Shown here in pieces: positions 44,341-57,500 of a DNA stretch of 64,000 nt (within the stretch, counting starts at the first letter, position 1; each line of letters opens with the position of its first letter). This DNA comes from Campylorhamphus procurvoides (Eukaryota; Chordata; Aves; Passeriformes; Dendrocolaptidae): positions 7,255 to 71,254 of the forward strand of contig WBMV01004161.1 in the NCBI GenBank assembly GCA_013396655.1. The letters are read 5' to 3'. The notes beneath the pieces were generated by a model. That model was not told the DNA's origin. It worked only from the letters and a program-made list of their open reading frames with translations, and did no database searches. The translations under genes were made by a program, and so were the position numbers.

Positions 44341-47300
44341 AGCCAAGGGGCATTCCAGAGCAAACCAAAGTGTGGACAGATTTCCCATCACAGATCAGGA
44401 CTGGAAAATGTCACAGATTGATGATAGCCTGTGGCATTAAGAGAAGAGAAACCCCCGCTCACACCACGGCTGCCTCCCTGCCCGCTCGCTGTCTGCCTTC
44501 GGTTGACCTAGTTGAGTCACAGGGACACGGCGAGCCAGAGACATCCTGCGCTGTGGTTGGCACTGACGCTGCCTGGGGAGAAAGAGGGACTCCTCCAGGG
44601 GTCACTGCGAGTGCCCTGAGGTAGGGCTGGCTCTCACTGACATCCATGTCATGCCAGCCTGTTCCCCATGCTACAGTCCAAGAGGAAAAGCTGACTTTTC
44701 TGATTTTCCTTCCTCCTGCCACAGTGAAGGATGTCGCTGATGGCTCTCTCCCAGCTCATGTGTGGGAGAGACAGCACAAGCTGAGGACATGGGTTGGGCA
44801 GTGAGGAAGGGAGCCAGTTTTGGGTGAGCACCTGGCTGGGTGCTGACCCCCAGTTCACACATGGTAAGTATGTTCAGATATCTGTTCACTGCTTGCAGGT
44901 GCTTTGCTTGCTTATTTTCAAAGAACATATATCCACGTGTTGAGCCATTGTTTGGTGTCTTCTCTGATCACTGTCCCCCCATGGAGCCCATCCCAGGCAG
45001 CCTCGGGGAGCCCTGTGGGGGCAGGACATGTGTTTGACCTCCTGTTGAGGCTGCCAAACCTGGGGCAGCAGAAGACAGATGCTGCTGCCATTGCCTGTGG
45101 CCCTCTCAGCAACCCCCAGGCACAGAAAGCCTTTACTGGGAAAAAATAACAGACTTATTGTTATTCTTGGTACTAAAGGTTGCTCAGAACTGCAACAGAA
45201 AGCCTGAGGCTTCTTCTTCCTTTTTTTTTTTCCTTCTCTCTGAGGTGTCTTTTTTTCTGTGCACAGGCTTTTTTTTTTTTCAGGGAAGGTGATCAAAAAG
45301 AAAAAGCTTCCCCACATCATAAAGCTGGATTCAGGCTCAGGAAAGAGTGTTAGGAGCTGGACCTGCAGCGAAGGGCTGATGAGCTGAGGCTGGAGACAAG
45401 TTCAGCTTGATGGATGCACACCAGGGGAGCATCCCTGGGGCCAGCTGAGGCCTTTCCAGCTCTGAAGGTATCAGGGCTGGGGCTCCTTCTGTTCAGAGGT
45501 TTGCTCCAAGCAGAGTCAGGACAGTGAGGCTTCATTTCACCTCTGAGGTGCCACAGAAGGGGTACAGGTGACCCCCAGCACCATGCCCTGATGCTGACAG
45601 GTTTCCACATGAGCTGGTGGGTCTGGCCACTGCAGCTCCCTCCCTGCTCAGGGCAGACACCATGAAAGGAGAAGAGATGCTGGAAAAAACAAGGTAGTCT
45701 GGGACTCTTTCTCCCATCCCCAGCCACGAAGGGAGCATGTTGGGAAGGAAAAGTCATCTAATGGGAATAAGCCGTCTTGCTCAGATCTGTATGTGCTAAA
45801 AAAGGAAAGAATCCCCAAACACCAGATGAGGAAGAGATGATTTAACAAAATAGAGATATCAAATTCCTGAGTTATAACTTACTGGTTTTGCAGTCATGCG
45901 GTGAAAACATTTAAGAGCTGTCTGCAGTGAAGATATTTAAGAGCTGTTTGGTGTCAGTGTGGGAGTCTGTCCAGAGGGCTGTACCTATCTGAAGAGAAAT
46001 GGGAGAGAGCAAGTGCTCCAAGTATCTGCTTCACATATGAGCTCTGGTGGATGGAGAGGGAGAGGACACTGCTGGGAGTGTGTGTGGTCACACACAGCCC
46101 GAGTTACAGCATCTGCTGTGTTGACAAACCAGGAAACATTCCCTGCCTGCCAAGCAAAGAGGGGGATCAGCCAAAGGCACATGGGGCTCATTACTGGATG
46201 CTGGGAAGAGCCTTCTGAGATTGTACAGGACTTACTGTGGGATGCCTGTGGAAAGGAGCAAACAGGGGAAAGAGATTGACCAAGGTGGGAAAACAGAGGG
46301 AAAAGGGGACAAAAGGGACCTGTCTGACTATGCCCTGTGTCTGATCGCTCTGGCATGTCCCATCAGCTTTCTAAGCTCTCTTCAGATGGTTCCCTGGTGA
46401 TGGAGGTTGGAGTGCCAGTGGCAGGAGGGGCACCGTGGGCAAAGCAGCCTGTGTGCCAGGCCAGCAGCTCCCAGAGAGACTGGGGTGTGCATGGGTATGT
46501 TGGTGTGTACAATGGCTGGCAAACAGTAAGCCAGGCCAGATGGAAACTAGGATAAAAGGCTTGGGAGACAGGAGGATAGACTGGAAAGACTGTATGTGTA
46601 AGACCAGCAGTGAAGGAATTCATATGTTTTGCTACAAGCTTTCATCCTAATAAGCCAGACCGGGGAAGAGGGTGAGATCACTGATGCTGCTTGTGTGAGG
46701 ACTGTGCATTTTCTGCCTGTGCTGATCTGTGTGGCTATGAATATATATATCTCTACATACACACATTGTGGGTCTATATATAGGTTCTGTGTGTACGTAC
46801 ATTGAGTCTTGCTGCTGGCTGAGCCCAGGGAGTCAAAGCTGCAGCAGTCCTACCTCCATCAGGCTGCAGTGGGACACTGGTATGAACCCATCCCTGCAGG
46901 TATGAACCCATACCTGCTTGACTGCTTGCAGAGAAGTGTCCCCTCTCCAGCTCCCCCAGGGTGGCCAGTGTCAGAAGAGTGCTGGCTGCAGGCAAGGGAG
47001 CCCCACACATGCCCCTGGAGCCCACTCATGCCCGTGTGTCCACGGGAGAAACTAGGCTGGGCTGTTTATATTGCACTTAAGGACTAGTGAAAGTGGCAGG
47101 TGGAGGAGAAAACAAACAGAGGTCATCTGCAAACATCACTGGTGCAGAGCTGACTGCTCAGCCTCCTTGGGGTTTGTCCTGCTGGACCCCTTGACCTTCT
47201 GCCCGTGCCCCTCGGGGCTGACAGCGTGATGGCTGCGTGGGACGGGCAGGCACCTCTGGTGTCTCTGGGGGCTCTGGTGGCAACCACACCCTGTGCTGTT

Positions 47301-47749
47301 CCCCCTCCTTTGAAGCCTGCTGGGGAGCACGAGCGCTGCTGTGTGTAATACAGAGAAAGCCTCTGGCTGGGGTTAGTCATCTGAGGCTCTCAGTGCTGCC
47401 TCACACCCCCCGGGTGGGCTCTGTGGAGCCCCTGCCCCATCCACGGCACCCACGGGCTGCTCCTGCAAGTGCCAGTGGCCTCCTGCCAGCCCCAGCACAG
47501 CCCCAGGCAAAGGGGGCCTGGCTGCGTGTTTTATGTTTGTAGGAGAATTAGCAGCTGGGAAATATTTCCTACCCCTGCTGCGTTATGGGCTTATGTCATG
47601 AAGATGGTTCACTCAGCTGATGGAAAGCCTCAAGGACTATCTGCCAAGGGCACCCTGGGAGAAGGGGTCAAGGACTGCCTGATTTTTGGAGATCTGGACC
47701 TTTTCTCGTCTCACCCAAAAGTAAAAGTTTAAGCCTATGGAAACGCTGT

Positions 47750-49150
47750 TGTGACAGGAAGTTTTCAGTCATTCATTCAAGCTGCACCTAGATAATTCAG
47801 TGTTTTGCAAATAAAAGGAATAAAAAGAGAAAACTGAGCAGGTTGTTTCTGTGTGATGTGTTAAAACAGAGGCTGGCACAAGATCCGAGCAACTTTCCTC
47901 CTGCAGAGTCCAGAGAAGGGAATGGTGATGCTGCCAGGAAAATCTTTATCAGGACTCATGTGAGATTACGGTAGTGTCAGGACAGCTTAAAATGGTTTCA
48001 GACAGACATTTCCTAATAATGGAAACTTGCTGAGTGAAAGTGCTATATTTGGTGCTTTTTACAGTGAAAAAAGTTGATTTAATTGTTGATGAAGTGGTCA
48101 GATCTTAAGGACTAGAGACCAGGATCTGATTGTAGTCAGTATGAGCAATTAGAGGGCAGCCCCAGCGAGTAATACAGTGACTAGATATTTCAAAAGAGCT
48201 AATATAAATTAGGGGAAATTATGAGCCCAACTGACCACGTGGAAAAAACAATAACTAAATGACTGTGAATGGAAAGTTAATGAGCTCTTTAAGAATTATT
48301 GAAGAAATAGTGGAAGGAAACAATTTAGCCAGAAGCTTAACCTGGCAGCTGCCAGAAATAAGAAAACAGTATTCAGAAAACGTGGAAAGAGTTCATAATG
48401 CTCACAAAGGAGAGACTATGAAGCATCTTGCTGGTCAATGTGCTTTTGTGCCACCAGATCTCAATTCAGAGAGGCCAGTGAAACAGTGAATAGATTGCAT
48501 GCATCCTGACTAGCAAAGGGTGCTAAAACATCATCCCAGTAAAACACTGGCAAAGGGATGAAGTGGCTTGAGTAGAAAATGGCACTGCACATGGGTCTTT
48601 CTCTCTGGGCTTGGCTGGGTCAGGAACAGTCTAGCCATTTTTCACTTCTGTAATGCAACAATTTGGAGTGAATGTGAAGGAATCACGAAAGGTAGGACCT
48701 CTGCCTCCAAATCTTTCCCAAAACACTGCTCACCATTCCTATCATCATGTTTAAAGGAAGGGAACAGGTTAGAAGCCCACAAGAAGGATCAAGAGCTTCA
48801 ATAAAACCTCATTTTCAGGAGGGATGACTTTGCTGGCCAAAAAAACTTCCACAGAGGTGATGAGGGGAAACAGACATTTCAATGGTGACAGTGCCAGATA
48901 GGCAAGAGAAACCATTTCCTTAATCCAGAGTAGAGCTGTATCTGAGGCATCAAGGTCTTCGTGTCCCTCTCAGGGATTTCTAACACCTCAAGAATGGGAA
49001 TGGAGCTGGCTAAACCAGCTGAATGTCTCAATGTCATGTAGAATTATGTAGAATTATTTCTTCTTTTTCGTAGCTTGCTTATTCTCTTTACCAGAAAAAA
49101 TTTCGAAAAATACACTTGATATTGCCTCCTGGTATCTCACAGTATGATGG
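47750..49150. other. AT-rich segment of unknown nature
   Basis: This stretch is markedly more AT-rich than its flanks. It contains a 76-codon + strand frame at 48259-48489 (MTVNGKLMSSLRI...) whose composition is protein-like but which I do not recognise. It might be an old, decayed mobile element or conserved non-coding DNA. There is no splice-site or start-context support for a gene. Confidence 0.3.
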
Positions 49151-49836
49151 TATGCCATGGTGGGATTTCTGACAAAGGAAGAAAGATGTGTGTGACTAAG
49201 CTCACCTCAACCTTTTAGAGGTACCACAATGAATACTCAGCCCTACCCACTCAGCTGATGGAATGGTAAAGGAAGACCCCTCTGAGGAACAGAATAGCAC
49301 AGTCCAGAGCTAAATAGAGATAGTGCTCAGGTCAAAGACCACCACCAACAGTGGAAAATCTGTCACATCCAAAAAGGGACAGCAGCTGACCTTTGGAAAC
49401 CTCACAACTCCAGTGTGAAATGCGGTGGCTGAGGAAATATTGACTTTGGTTTGCTGGGAAGGCTGTGCTGCTGCCCCTCAGGGCTGTGCTGAAAACCACA
49501 ACGCTGACATTAAAAACCACCCTTAAACACTCGGCTCTTCCCCAGTCACTGCACCCCCTTAGAGATGCCACCCAGCCTGGCTCCAAGAAATGCTGCCAAC
49601 TCTATCACTGAGGCAGGTCCTAATCCTGCCTGGCTTTGCTATTGACTATATGTCAATATTTTCTTTGGCGATTTCACAGCATTTTCACCATTTCTTTCTC
49701 TGGTTTATACTGCCCAAAGTAGCCTGACACATATATTCCTCCTTACTAGCTCAGTGCCTCTACTGGCAGAAATCCATCAGGAAAAGAGTGGCTATATGCA
49801 AGGAACAAGAAAAAAGTCACATGGAAGTGAGATCAA

Positions 49837-49925
49837 TCACAGAATCATAGAATGTCCTGAGCTGGAAGGGATCCACAAGCATCACCAAGTCCAACTCCTG
49901 AATTTTTACAAGGTCTCCCCACCCG
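49837..49925 (-). mobile_element. CR1 LINE 3' end, short
   Basis: TCACAGAATCATAGAATGTC is followed by CCTGAGCTGGAAGGGATCC and CCAAGTCCAACTCCTG. This is a different CR1 subfamily from the 39.4 kb copy. Confidence 0.85.
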
Positions 49926-52900
49926 CCACCTCCAAGAATAACCTTTCAGCTCAGATTCCTATCTATATTTTAGCATATCTATATTTTATTCATATCTGAT
50001 ATTTTAGCAAAGGACTATATCTTACTTTCCACTTTAGGTTGAACTGAGCAACTAAAATCATTCATGAATCAACAGATTCTTGATGTGCTAAAAGTGAAAG
50101 ACGTTGGTGTCTTTTACTTTGGTGATCAAGGGAGAGAGAGAGTTCATGTGGTTCAGAGACACCAGAGCAGGAGGCCACAAACTTTTTAGGCAAAAATCAT
50201 TGAATATGATAAATAAATCTGGCTTAGTTATAAAATACCTTATTTCTGGAGTGGACAGAGACATTAAATAGCAGTAGCTGGGGCACATAAAAATCTTACC
50301 TTTGTAACACTTTGTTTTTCTCCCTCTCCAAGGCTTCATTTGCTATTTCCTTTGCTATTTTCTCAACACAGTCAAAACTCTTGCTGAAGGTGCAGTGAAT
50401 GCCCACAGCCAGTCCCCAAAATGTTCCCTTGCCCTGCAGACAACATGAGGTTTTGTTCTTGAAAATTCATACTGGTTGCTACTTATTTCCTTTTTCCTTC
50501 TAGATGTTTACACACAGTTTAATTGGTTCTTCCACTGTTCTTCTGGGAAATAAAGTTAAAATCTGCTGTATAATTGCCCAATTCCTCCTTTTGCTGGGGT
50601 GAGAGCACTTTCCCAAGAAACAGGAGCTAAATCAAGGTGGGTGCCAGTGAGGGCTGCCAGTCCTTGGGCAAAGGTCCCAGCCTTGTGACTCCCACACAGG
50701 GATGTTCCCCATGGGCCAGGGGCTGTGACCTGTGGTGGGGAGGATGCTCCATGCCCTGCCCTGCTGGCTGGGGCACTGGCAGGCTGGGACTCCGAGCTGC
50801 AGCTGAGTCCTGGGACAACCCTGACACTGCAGGATTTAGCCCTGACTGTGACCAGCACTCTTTCATCAAGGTTTTTAAAACGCTCAGCAACCCAGCCTGG
50901 GAAAGCCAGAAATGACAGCCTAAGGTAAAAGATACTGGATTGCTGTCAAAAAACACCCAACAAAACCCCAAAAAACCAAACCAAACCAAAAAAGCCCACC
51001 AGCAAGTCATACTCCCAACTAACTCTGGTTTCCTTCAGTTTTTGCTGGAATAACATTTCTGCATGTGCCACCAAGAGGCATTTCTTTAGAAAAATTAACA
51101 AGACAGCCAGAGCACCAACAGGTTCATGGAGCCCCAAAGCCATCCCAGCCTGCCTGCTCACTAGAATGGCATGATGACTGCAAAAGGTTGAGGCAAACCC
51201 CGAGAGACTTCAGCTTCAAGGTCCCTGTGGAAGAGGAACCAACATAATTTTGGCAAACTCAGCAAATTCTGGCAAATGCTGGGTGAGCGCAGCCTGTCTG
51301 CAATGCGTCAGGATTCCAAAGGTTTCCTCTCGGAAGGAGAGCAGGGGCTCTGACAGCCACCAAGTGGCCTGCACTTGGGTTTCAAGATGAAGGGCAGAAG
51401 GACAAGCTAAAGGAAATCTAAACCACAGAAGGTTCTGTGCATGGGTGTTTGTGATGGCCCTGAATGAGCTGTCCTCTTTCCTGTTTCGGGTACAATGCCA
51501 GGGATGTTACTTGAAATGCAGCTGCTTTTGATCCCCCGTGATGCCAGTGCTGCTAACCCAGGGTGAGCGACACTTGCACTGTGGGACTACAGAAATGACA
51601 AGGCAATTTCAGAAGTACATAAGCACAACCTTCACCCACCTTTTTTGGTTTTTTTAAGAGTTTTAGAAACAAAACCAGTACAAAATCCAGAGTTGGGGAG
51701 GGAGGAGATGGAGACAGGCAAGAGCCTGCACCTGGTTCGAAGGCATGTATGTAAAATGTGAGAATTATGGGCACACGAGTCTGGGACAGCTTAGCTCAGC
51801 ATCCTGGCATTTTTGCAGCAACTAAACAGTGAGCAGCAAGCCCAAATTCCCTTTCCTGGAGAAAGCAGGTTGGGAGCACTCGGGGCAGAAGAGCCCAGGC
51901 TGTCTGTGCTCAATAGAGGTGCTGTGACACACGGCAGTGCCTTCCCTTTCAGGAAAGCTGCCATGGCCTGATGATTGTGCACTCTTGTTCTGTGGTTCCC
52001 TACTGAAACCCTGACACGTTCTTTGGTAGGCTCTGGTGGCTGCCTCTGCAGACACTCATTGGTTTTGGTGCTACAGGTGGCACTGCAGGCACTGCAGCCC
52101 TGTCCCCATGCCCTCCTCTGTGCCCACCTGCTCCTGCTGCAGTGTCAGCCGTGGGGACTGCAAGTGGTGAGGGCTGGGGACGCTGACCCTGAGCCATCCC
52201 CACAGCAGAGACCTCCAGGCACAAGGAGTCACTTGCTCAGGCATTGTGTCACCCCTCTGAGCCTGTTTTGCCCTTCCTGCAGGACGGGGACAGCTGGGTC
52301 CCAGCTTCCCAGCCACACCTGCCATCCCTCTGAACTGCAGGTGGCTGAGACGTCCACCTGTGGAGGAAGGACCCAGACCTGGATTTGTTCCCCACCAGAA
52401 AGCTGCTCTGAAGCCACATTTGAGATTCCCTCATCTCCAGAGTCTCCATGGGCTGTCCAAGCCCCTTGTGGATGGACACCAGAGATGAAAGTGGGGTGAA
52501 GGTTTTTCTGGGGGCCTAGACATGACATTGCAGATCCATGGGAGCAGATAATCTTGTCCACATCTCCCCAGTCCTAGCCAGCCTTTGCAGCACATCAAGG
52601 TATTGCTTCACTCTCCTGCAGGGCTTGGCCAAGCCCAAGGCCAGCCATGGCTGGTGCTGAGCCCGGTGAGGCTGTGTGACCCCAAAGTGCCAAAGTCCTG
52701 CCTCCAAACTCACACTCTGCATCCAGGGGAACTGCTCTGAAGCAGCACGAACCCTCCTCGTCTTATTCCTGGTCAAGGAAGGAGAGTCAGGGCTGTTGCT
52801 GGGGCTCAGTCAGGGGCTCCAGCACACCCAGAGAGTGGCCACCAGTGAGAGAGGAACAAGAATTTCCAAGCACTCAAAAGCCAGTGGAACATGTGAAAGC

Positions 52901-54050
52901 TGAACCTTCTTCACTGAGTTTCCATGACCTGTGGTGTGTTCTCCAGATAAACACCAGAGTGTATTCCTGACTCAATCTACCAGCTATCTGCAACTTTTCA
53001 AGAGCAAGGATAGTGAGCATGGGGTGTCCTCACAGCACACTGCATACCCAGCTGCTGGACTATCCCCTTCATCTGGTTTGTATTCATAGGAAATATCCTT
53101 GCCTACATGGAAAAACACATGAAAAAACATTACACTTGCTTCCTTTGCATGCAGGTTACATACTTGTCAGGACATGTACCTTGTGACATGTTAAAAGAGC
53201 ATGTTTTGGGGAAGGGAAACTTTCTGACAACTCATCCCTGGAGGGTAGACAAGGTAGACAGACAATAACACTCCCAAGGGGCTCAATCCTCACTGGGAAA
53301 GGCAGCACCTGACCTCAGTCACGATATGGTAATGTGAAACAGAATAAATCTGGCAAGGAGAGCAGTGGAAAGAGCGGTGCTGGACTGCCCCCAGGAAAGG
53401 ACACAAAGCCTGTCACGCAAAATAACCACAGGAGGTGGTCCCTGCTGCAAACAACTGACATTTGGCAGTTCTGTGTGTCACAGGCAAATGTCACAGGAAG
53501 ACCAAGAGAAGAAGAGGTGTTTGTACCCTAAGGGATAGTCAGGAGGCTTCAGGAGGGACGCCTGGATGGCCTGGGAATGCCCCTCTCAGTGCCATTCCCT
53601 GGACTACAGGTTTCAGTGTGTGTAAAAAGCAGCGTGTCCTGAGCAGTTCTCCATGTTCTCCATTCTAAGCTTTGTGCAGCATCCCGTGGCTTTAAAATCA
53701 GAAGCTAAAGATGAAGAGAAAAGGGAAGCACATATTTTCTCTCCAATTTCTTATGCTATCCACCTGTCCCACATCCCTTCCTCTTCATTGCTTCTTGACA
53801 GAAGAGATTTCAGGACCATTATATGATGCTAACAAGGGAGGGAGCCAGCTCTGTAAAAACCCACCTGAGGCTGAACAGAAAAGTGAGAGCTTTTGCTGTG
53901 AAGATAAGCACTGTCCACCCAGCTTTTCAGTATTATTGGAAAGATCACATGTCAAGACATCCACAGTTGAAGCTATGAAAATATAAACATATTTCCTTTC
54001 AAAGGCCCTGACTCAAAACTGAACTGGGATGCAATAAATCAGCCCCCACA

Positions 54051-54136
54051 TTCACACACACACACCCCCCCAAAAAAAAAAGAAAAAAAAAAGAATAAAG
54101 AAAAGAAAAGAAAGAAAGAAAAGAAGGAAGGGGAAA
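54051..54136. repeat. CA run and purine-only microsatellite upstream of TNFSF4
   Basis: A short (CA)n run passes into a C run and then about 60 bases of only A and G on the + strand (54072-54133), ending GGAAGGGGAAA. It lies about 180 bp upstream of the TNFSF4 start codon, in or near the promoter. Confidence 0.85.
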
Positions 54137-54317
54137 TTTAGATTAGTCACAAAGAAGTTCCCCCGCCTGCTTCTCTGGGTGCATAAAGCAGGCTCCTGAA
54201 GGTACTGTATTAGCTTCACCTCTGCTCCTGGGACAGGAGCACACAGCTCATCCATCCCTTGCTCCCTTTGTTGTGCTCCTGGCCCCTGCTCCAGCAGTTG
54301 CTGGCAGTGAGGCTGAC

Positions 54318-54515
54318 ATGGAAGGACAGCCACAAGCAGAGCCAAGAAGTCAGGACCAGATGGATTGCGAAAGGGAGCGTGCAGAGGATGAGTGGAAGAG
54401 CTGGCGAAGAGGCCAGATTAGGAACACGCTGCATCTCGTGTCCGCAGTCGCTCAGTGGATATTGCTCCTTGCCTGCCTGATTTACCTTGGGATAGATTTG
54501 CTGCAGCCCTCAACG
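54318..54515 (+). CDS. TNFSF4: TNFSF4 exon 1 (tail and membrane span)
   Basis: Sixty-six codons ending at ACG just before the donor GTAAGA at 54516; phase 0. The ATG context is CTGACATGG, with A at -2, G at -3 and G at +4. A TATA-like CATAAAG lies at 54182-54188. Confidence 0.88.
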
Positions 54516-57500
54516 GTAAGAGCTCATGTTCAACCCATTGTCTGTGGCCTGTAAAGCTTTGTATGGGCTTTTTTTTTCTTTTTTTTTAGGAAAGAAAAAA
54601 GCTTTTAGGTTTATCCTTCTTGAAACACCAAGTTTTTAATAATTTCCTTATGACAGCAATTCTATTTTTTTAAATTACATTGCTTGTTCTCAAAACAACA
54701 TTCACTACTGACCAGTGCAGGGCTTGAGGCCAGATTGTCCAGAAGAGAGATTGTTCCAAGGATGCTTTTGATACTGGCCCCGGGGGAGGGAGGTCTGACT
54801 CTTTGCCCTACTTGCAGTGTCTTGTGCGTATTTCCATTTAACTAAATAGGATCAGCTGGGTGAATGAGAACCCAGACTGCCCATAAACATGGCCTGAACT
54901 TTTAAAATGTATTATATGTGCTGGCAGATATATGAGAAAGCAAGGGACTTTGTGACAGCTCTAGCAAGACCCCCTGAAACCTTTTTGGTGCTTTCAGCCT
55001 GCCCATATCCTGCGATTAGGATCTGTGTCTGTACATGCCTGTGTGAGAAAGACTGGTGTGGCCAGAGAGGGTTTTGTGCACACATAACACCCCTGCAAGC
55101 AATATAAATAGCAGAGGTGCTTGAAACTCAAAAAATTGCAGCAGATACCCTTGCCTCTTTCAGGTGCTTGCATGTTGGTGGATTATCAACAACCTTTCAC
55201 GACTATTTCACTGCTGCTTGTGCACTAGCGACTTCTCCTCCCACACCTTCTCCAGGAGCTGTGCACCACTTTAAAGCTTGTTGTGCTTCGTTTTACCCGA
55301 GTTCATTCTTTCCTCCCACTTAGATTTGGCTGAGAAGCAAGCCAGGCATGTAACCATGCAAGAGAGGGATGGCCTTGTGCTCCAGGTCCTCTGCTGTTTA
55401 ATGGGAACCTTGTGCAGTGACCGGAGTCTCCCAGGGGTTATTAAACTGTACAAGGATGACCTAGATAACAGTGAAAGATAACATTTTTCATTCAGATCAG
55501 TCTTCTTCTTCTTCCACTACTTTGGGATAGAGAAGAGAGTTTTTGGAAGAATAAGCTGATAGAGAAGGGCAAGCTATCACACTGCTCAAGGTGCAGAAAA
55601 CTCTCCTGGGTCACACCTTGGCTGTGAAGCCTCATCTCTCAGTATCTGTCTCTTCTGTAAAAATATGAACTCTAATCCTCCTCTTCCAGAGCAATATGGC
55701 AGGGCCTGATGTTTCTGCCTATGAGCCTTACACATCCAAGAGCAGCAGCTGAGGAGGGGACACAGTACATGCCTGGAGTTTTCCTTCCTCAACAGGAAAA
55801 ACTGAACAGGGTGCTTGAGGAACAGCGACAGAGGAAAAGTTCAGGTCCTGGGAGTCACCAGAGGACTTTTTCAGTGTTAAATACTTGCTCACTACAGGGT
55901 TAGGACTGGGTTCTAGTATTTTAACAGGTAACCATGGTGTCCTGTTTGGAGTGAACTATGCAAAGCAGCCTCAGGGGCTGTACATGGGGCTGTACAGGAT
56001 AACCATGAACTGACCACATAAATGTCTGCTGAAGAGGCAGAGGTTCTAATCTGACTTGACTCTTGGGCCAGGTTAGGGAGACAGACTTCATGGAAGTAGG
56101 GGCACAGCAGCATGAGAGTGGCAGACTAAGTGGCTGTCCCTATCCTGGGCTGAAGAGTGCCACACTAACTGTATTGGCAAGGCAATAGCTGTGTTTTTTC
56201 ATAGAAAGACCGTATGTGACTCCTTTCCATCATTCTCAAAGCTCCTGAAAATAAAATCCCTGTGAAAACACAGTACAAATAATGTCATGGCACATGCTAA
56301 GGAAAGGGAGCATCTGCAGTCCGTACTGTGCTTAACAAAAATGGACAGTGATCTCCTTTCTGTCATGAAGCCACTTGGAGAGCAAATCTCAGCTGAGACT
56401 TTAATAATAATAAGCACATTTTAAAAAAGGGTAGTGATAGTCTGCTGTCACTCATCTGCAATTCCCATCTCTCATGGAATTACCTCTTCTAGCCACACCT
56501 CTCCCTCTTGCATGTGAGGTAAAAACCATAATCCTAATATCTGCTGGTGGGGAGAAGGTACAGCCCACTGTGAGAGAACAGTCACCTGCCATCTGTTTGA
56601 CACAGGGAGTCGGTCCCATGATCCCAGCAGTCCCCTCAGTCAGCCCCCCGAGGTTTGCACTTTGTGCCACACAAACCTATACCTGAAACTCTGCCACATG
56701 GCTCTGGACACAGTGTCCCAGCCAGGAGGAAGTCTCCTGTTTGGGGATCCACAACAGGCAGGAACAAAGTTGAAATCTGTGTGTAAACAATCCAGGGAAA
56801 TCCAAAGCAGTCTGCAAGAGGCAGCCCTGTGCCCCCAGCCCTCCTGGCACCTCTTCCCACACACCATAAGAAGGCAGAAGAGAGAAAAAGAGGTGACTGA
56901 CTTTGTTACTTGCTCGCAAATATCCTTTCAATGCTACTAACACAACCTCTCCTCAGCACAATTTACTAATAGATAATTGCAAAGTGCTCAAGATCGTGCA
57001 CTAATTGGCAGAGATATGTAGAGCAGGTAGCTTGCATTAGTGACAATGGGGATGCTATAAGTGCTACAAGTTTGTCACCCAGCCTGCCTGTGTCTAATAC
57101 ACCCTGTCCACCAGTGGCCAAATTGCACAGATTGTGGTGGATGTTGCATAAACTCAGATCCTCAGTGACTTGTGCTTTGCTATTGTCTTGTGGGGAAACT
57201 ATATGGAAGTGCAAGCTGCCTGAGCCAGGAGTGAAACGCTTGTGCACTCAGGTGGCTCGAACAAGAATAAGCCTGAGATTCAAGGAATGGCAGTGCCAAT
57301 GGAGATCGCTCTGCCTGAATCACTGTGCAATAAAAGCTTGAATGTGGCAGTCGTATCCAGCCTTGCCGATGGAGCAAGCACAGAACATCAGCTCTGGCAG
57401 CACTAGAGGGTGCCAGAGCAGACCTTTCCCAGCACCAGCACCAGCACCAGCACCCAGCTCCCACCTCACCATCCAGCACAGATCACACAAGGCAGCCCAG

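Larger units (their letters stand above)
29131..54317. other. TADA1-TNFSF4 intergenic region
   Basis: About 25 kb with no convincing coding exon on either strand. Open frames are short, lack family resemblance and often overlap repeats. Contents listed separately: a probable LTR (about 35.86-36.44 kb), an 11-bp minisatellite (38.08 kb), CR1 fragments (39.4, 40.8, 42.4, 44.1 and 49.8 kb), paired T and A tracts (43.4 kb), an AT-rich segment (47.8-49.1 kb) and a purine microsatellite (54.1 kb). T-rich and A-rich tracts also occur at 45.2-45.3 kb. From 29.13 to 35.85 kb, 36.5 to 38.0 kb, 45.4 to 47.7 kb and 50.0 to 54.0 kb I see nothing identifiable. The region may hold TNFSF4 enhancers, but none can be named from sequence. 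Confidence 0.7.

Noticed and set aside
45215..45305. Several T-runs and a closing A-rich run considered as a processed pseudogene tail
   Set aside because: No recognisable coding remnant adjoins them; treated as simple sequence.
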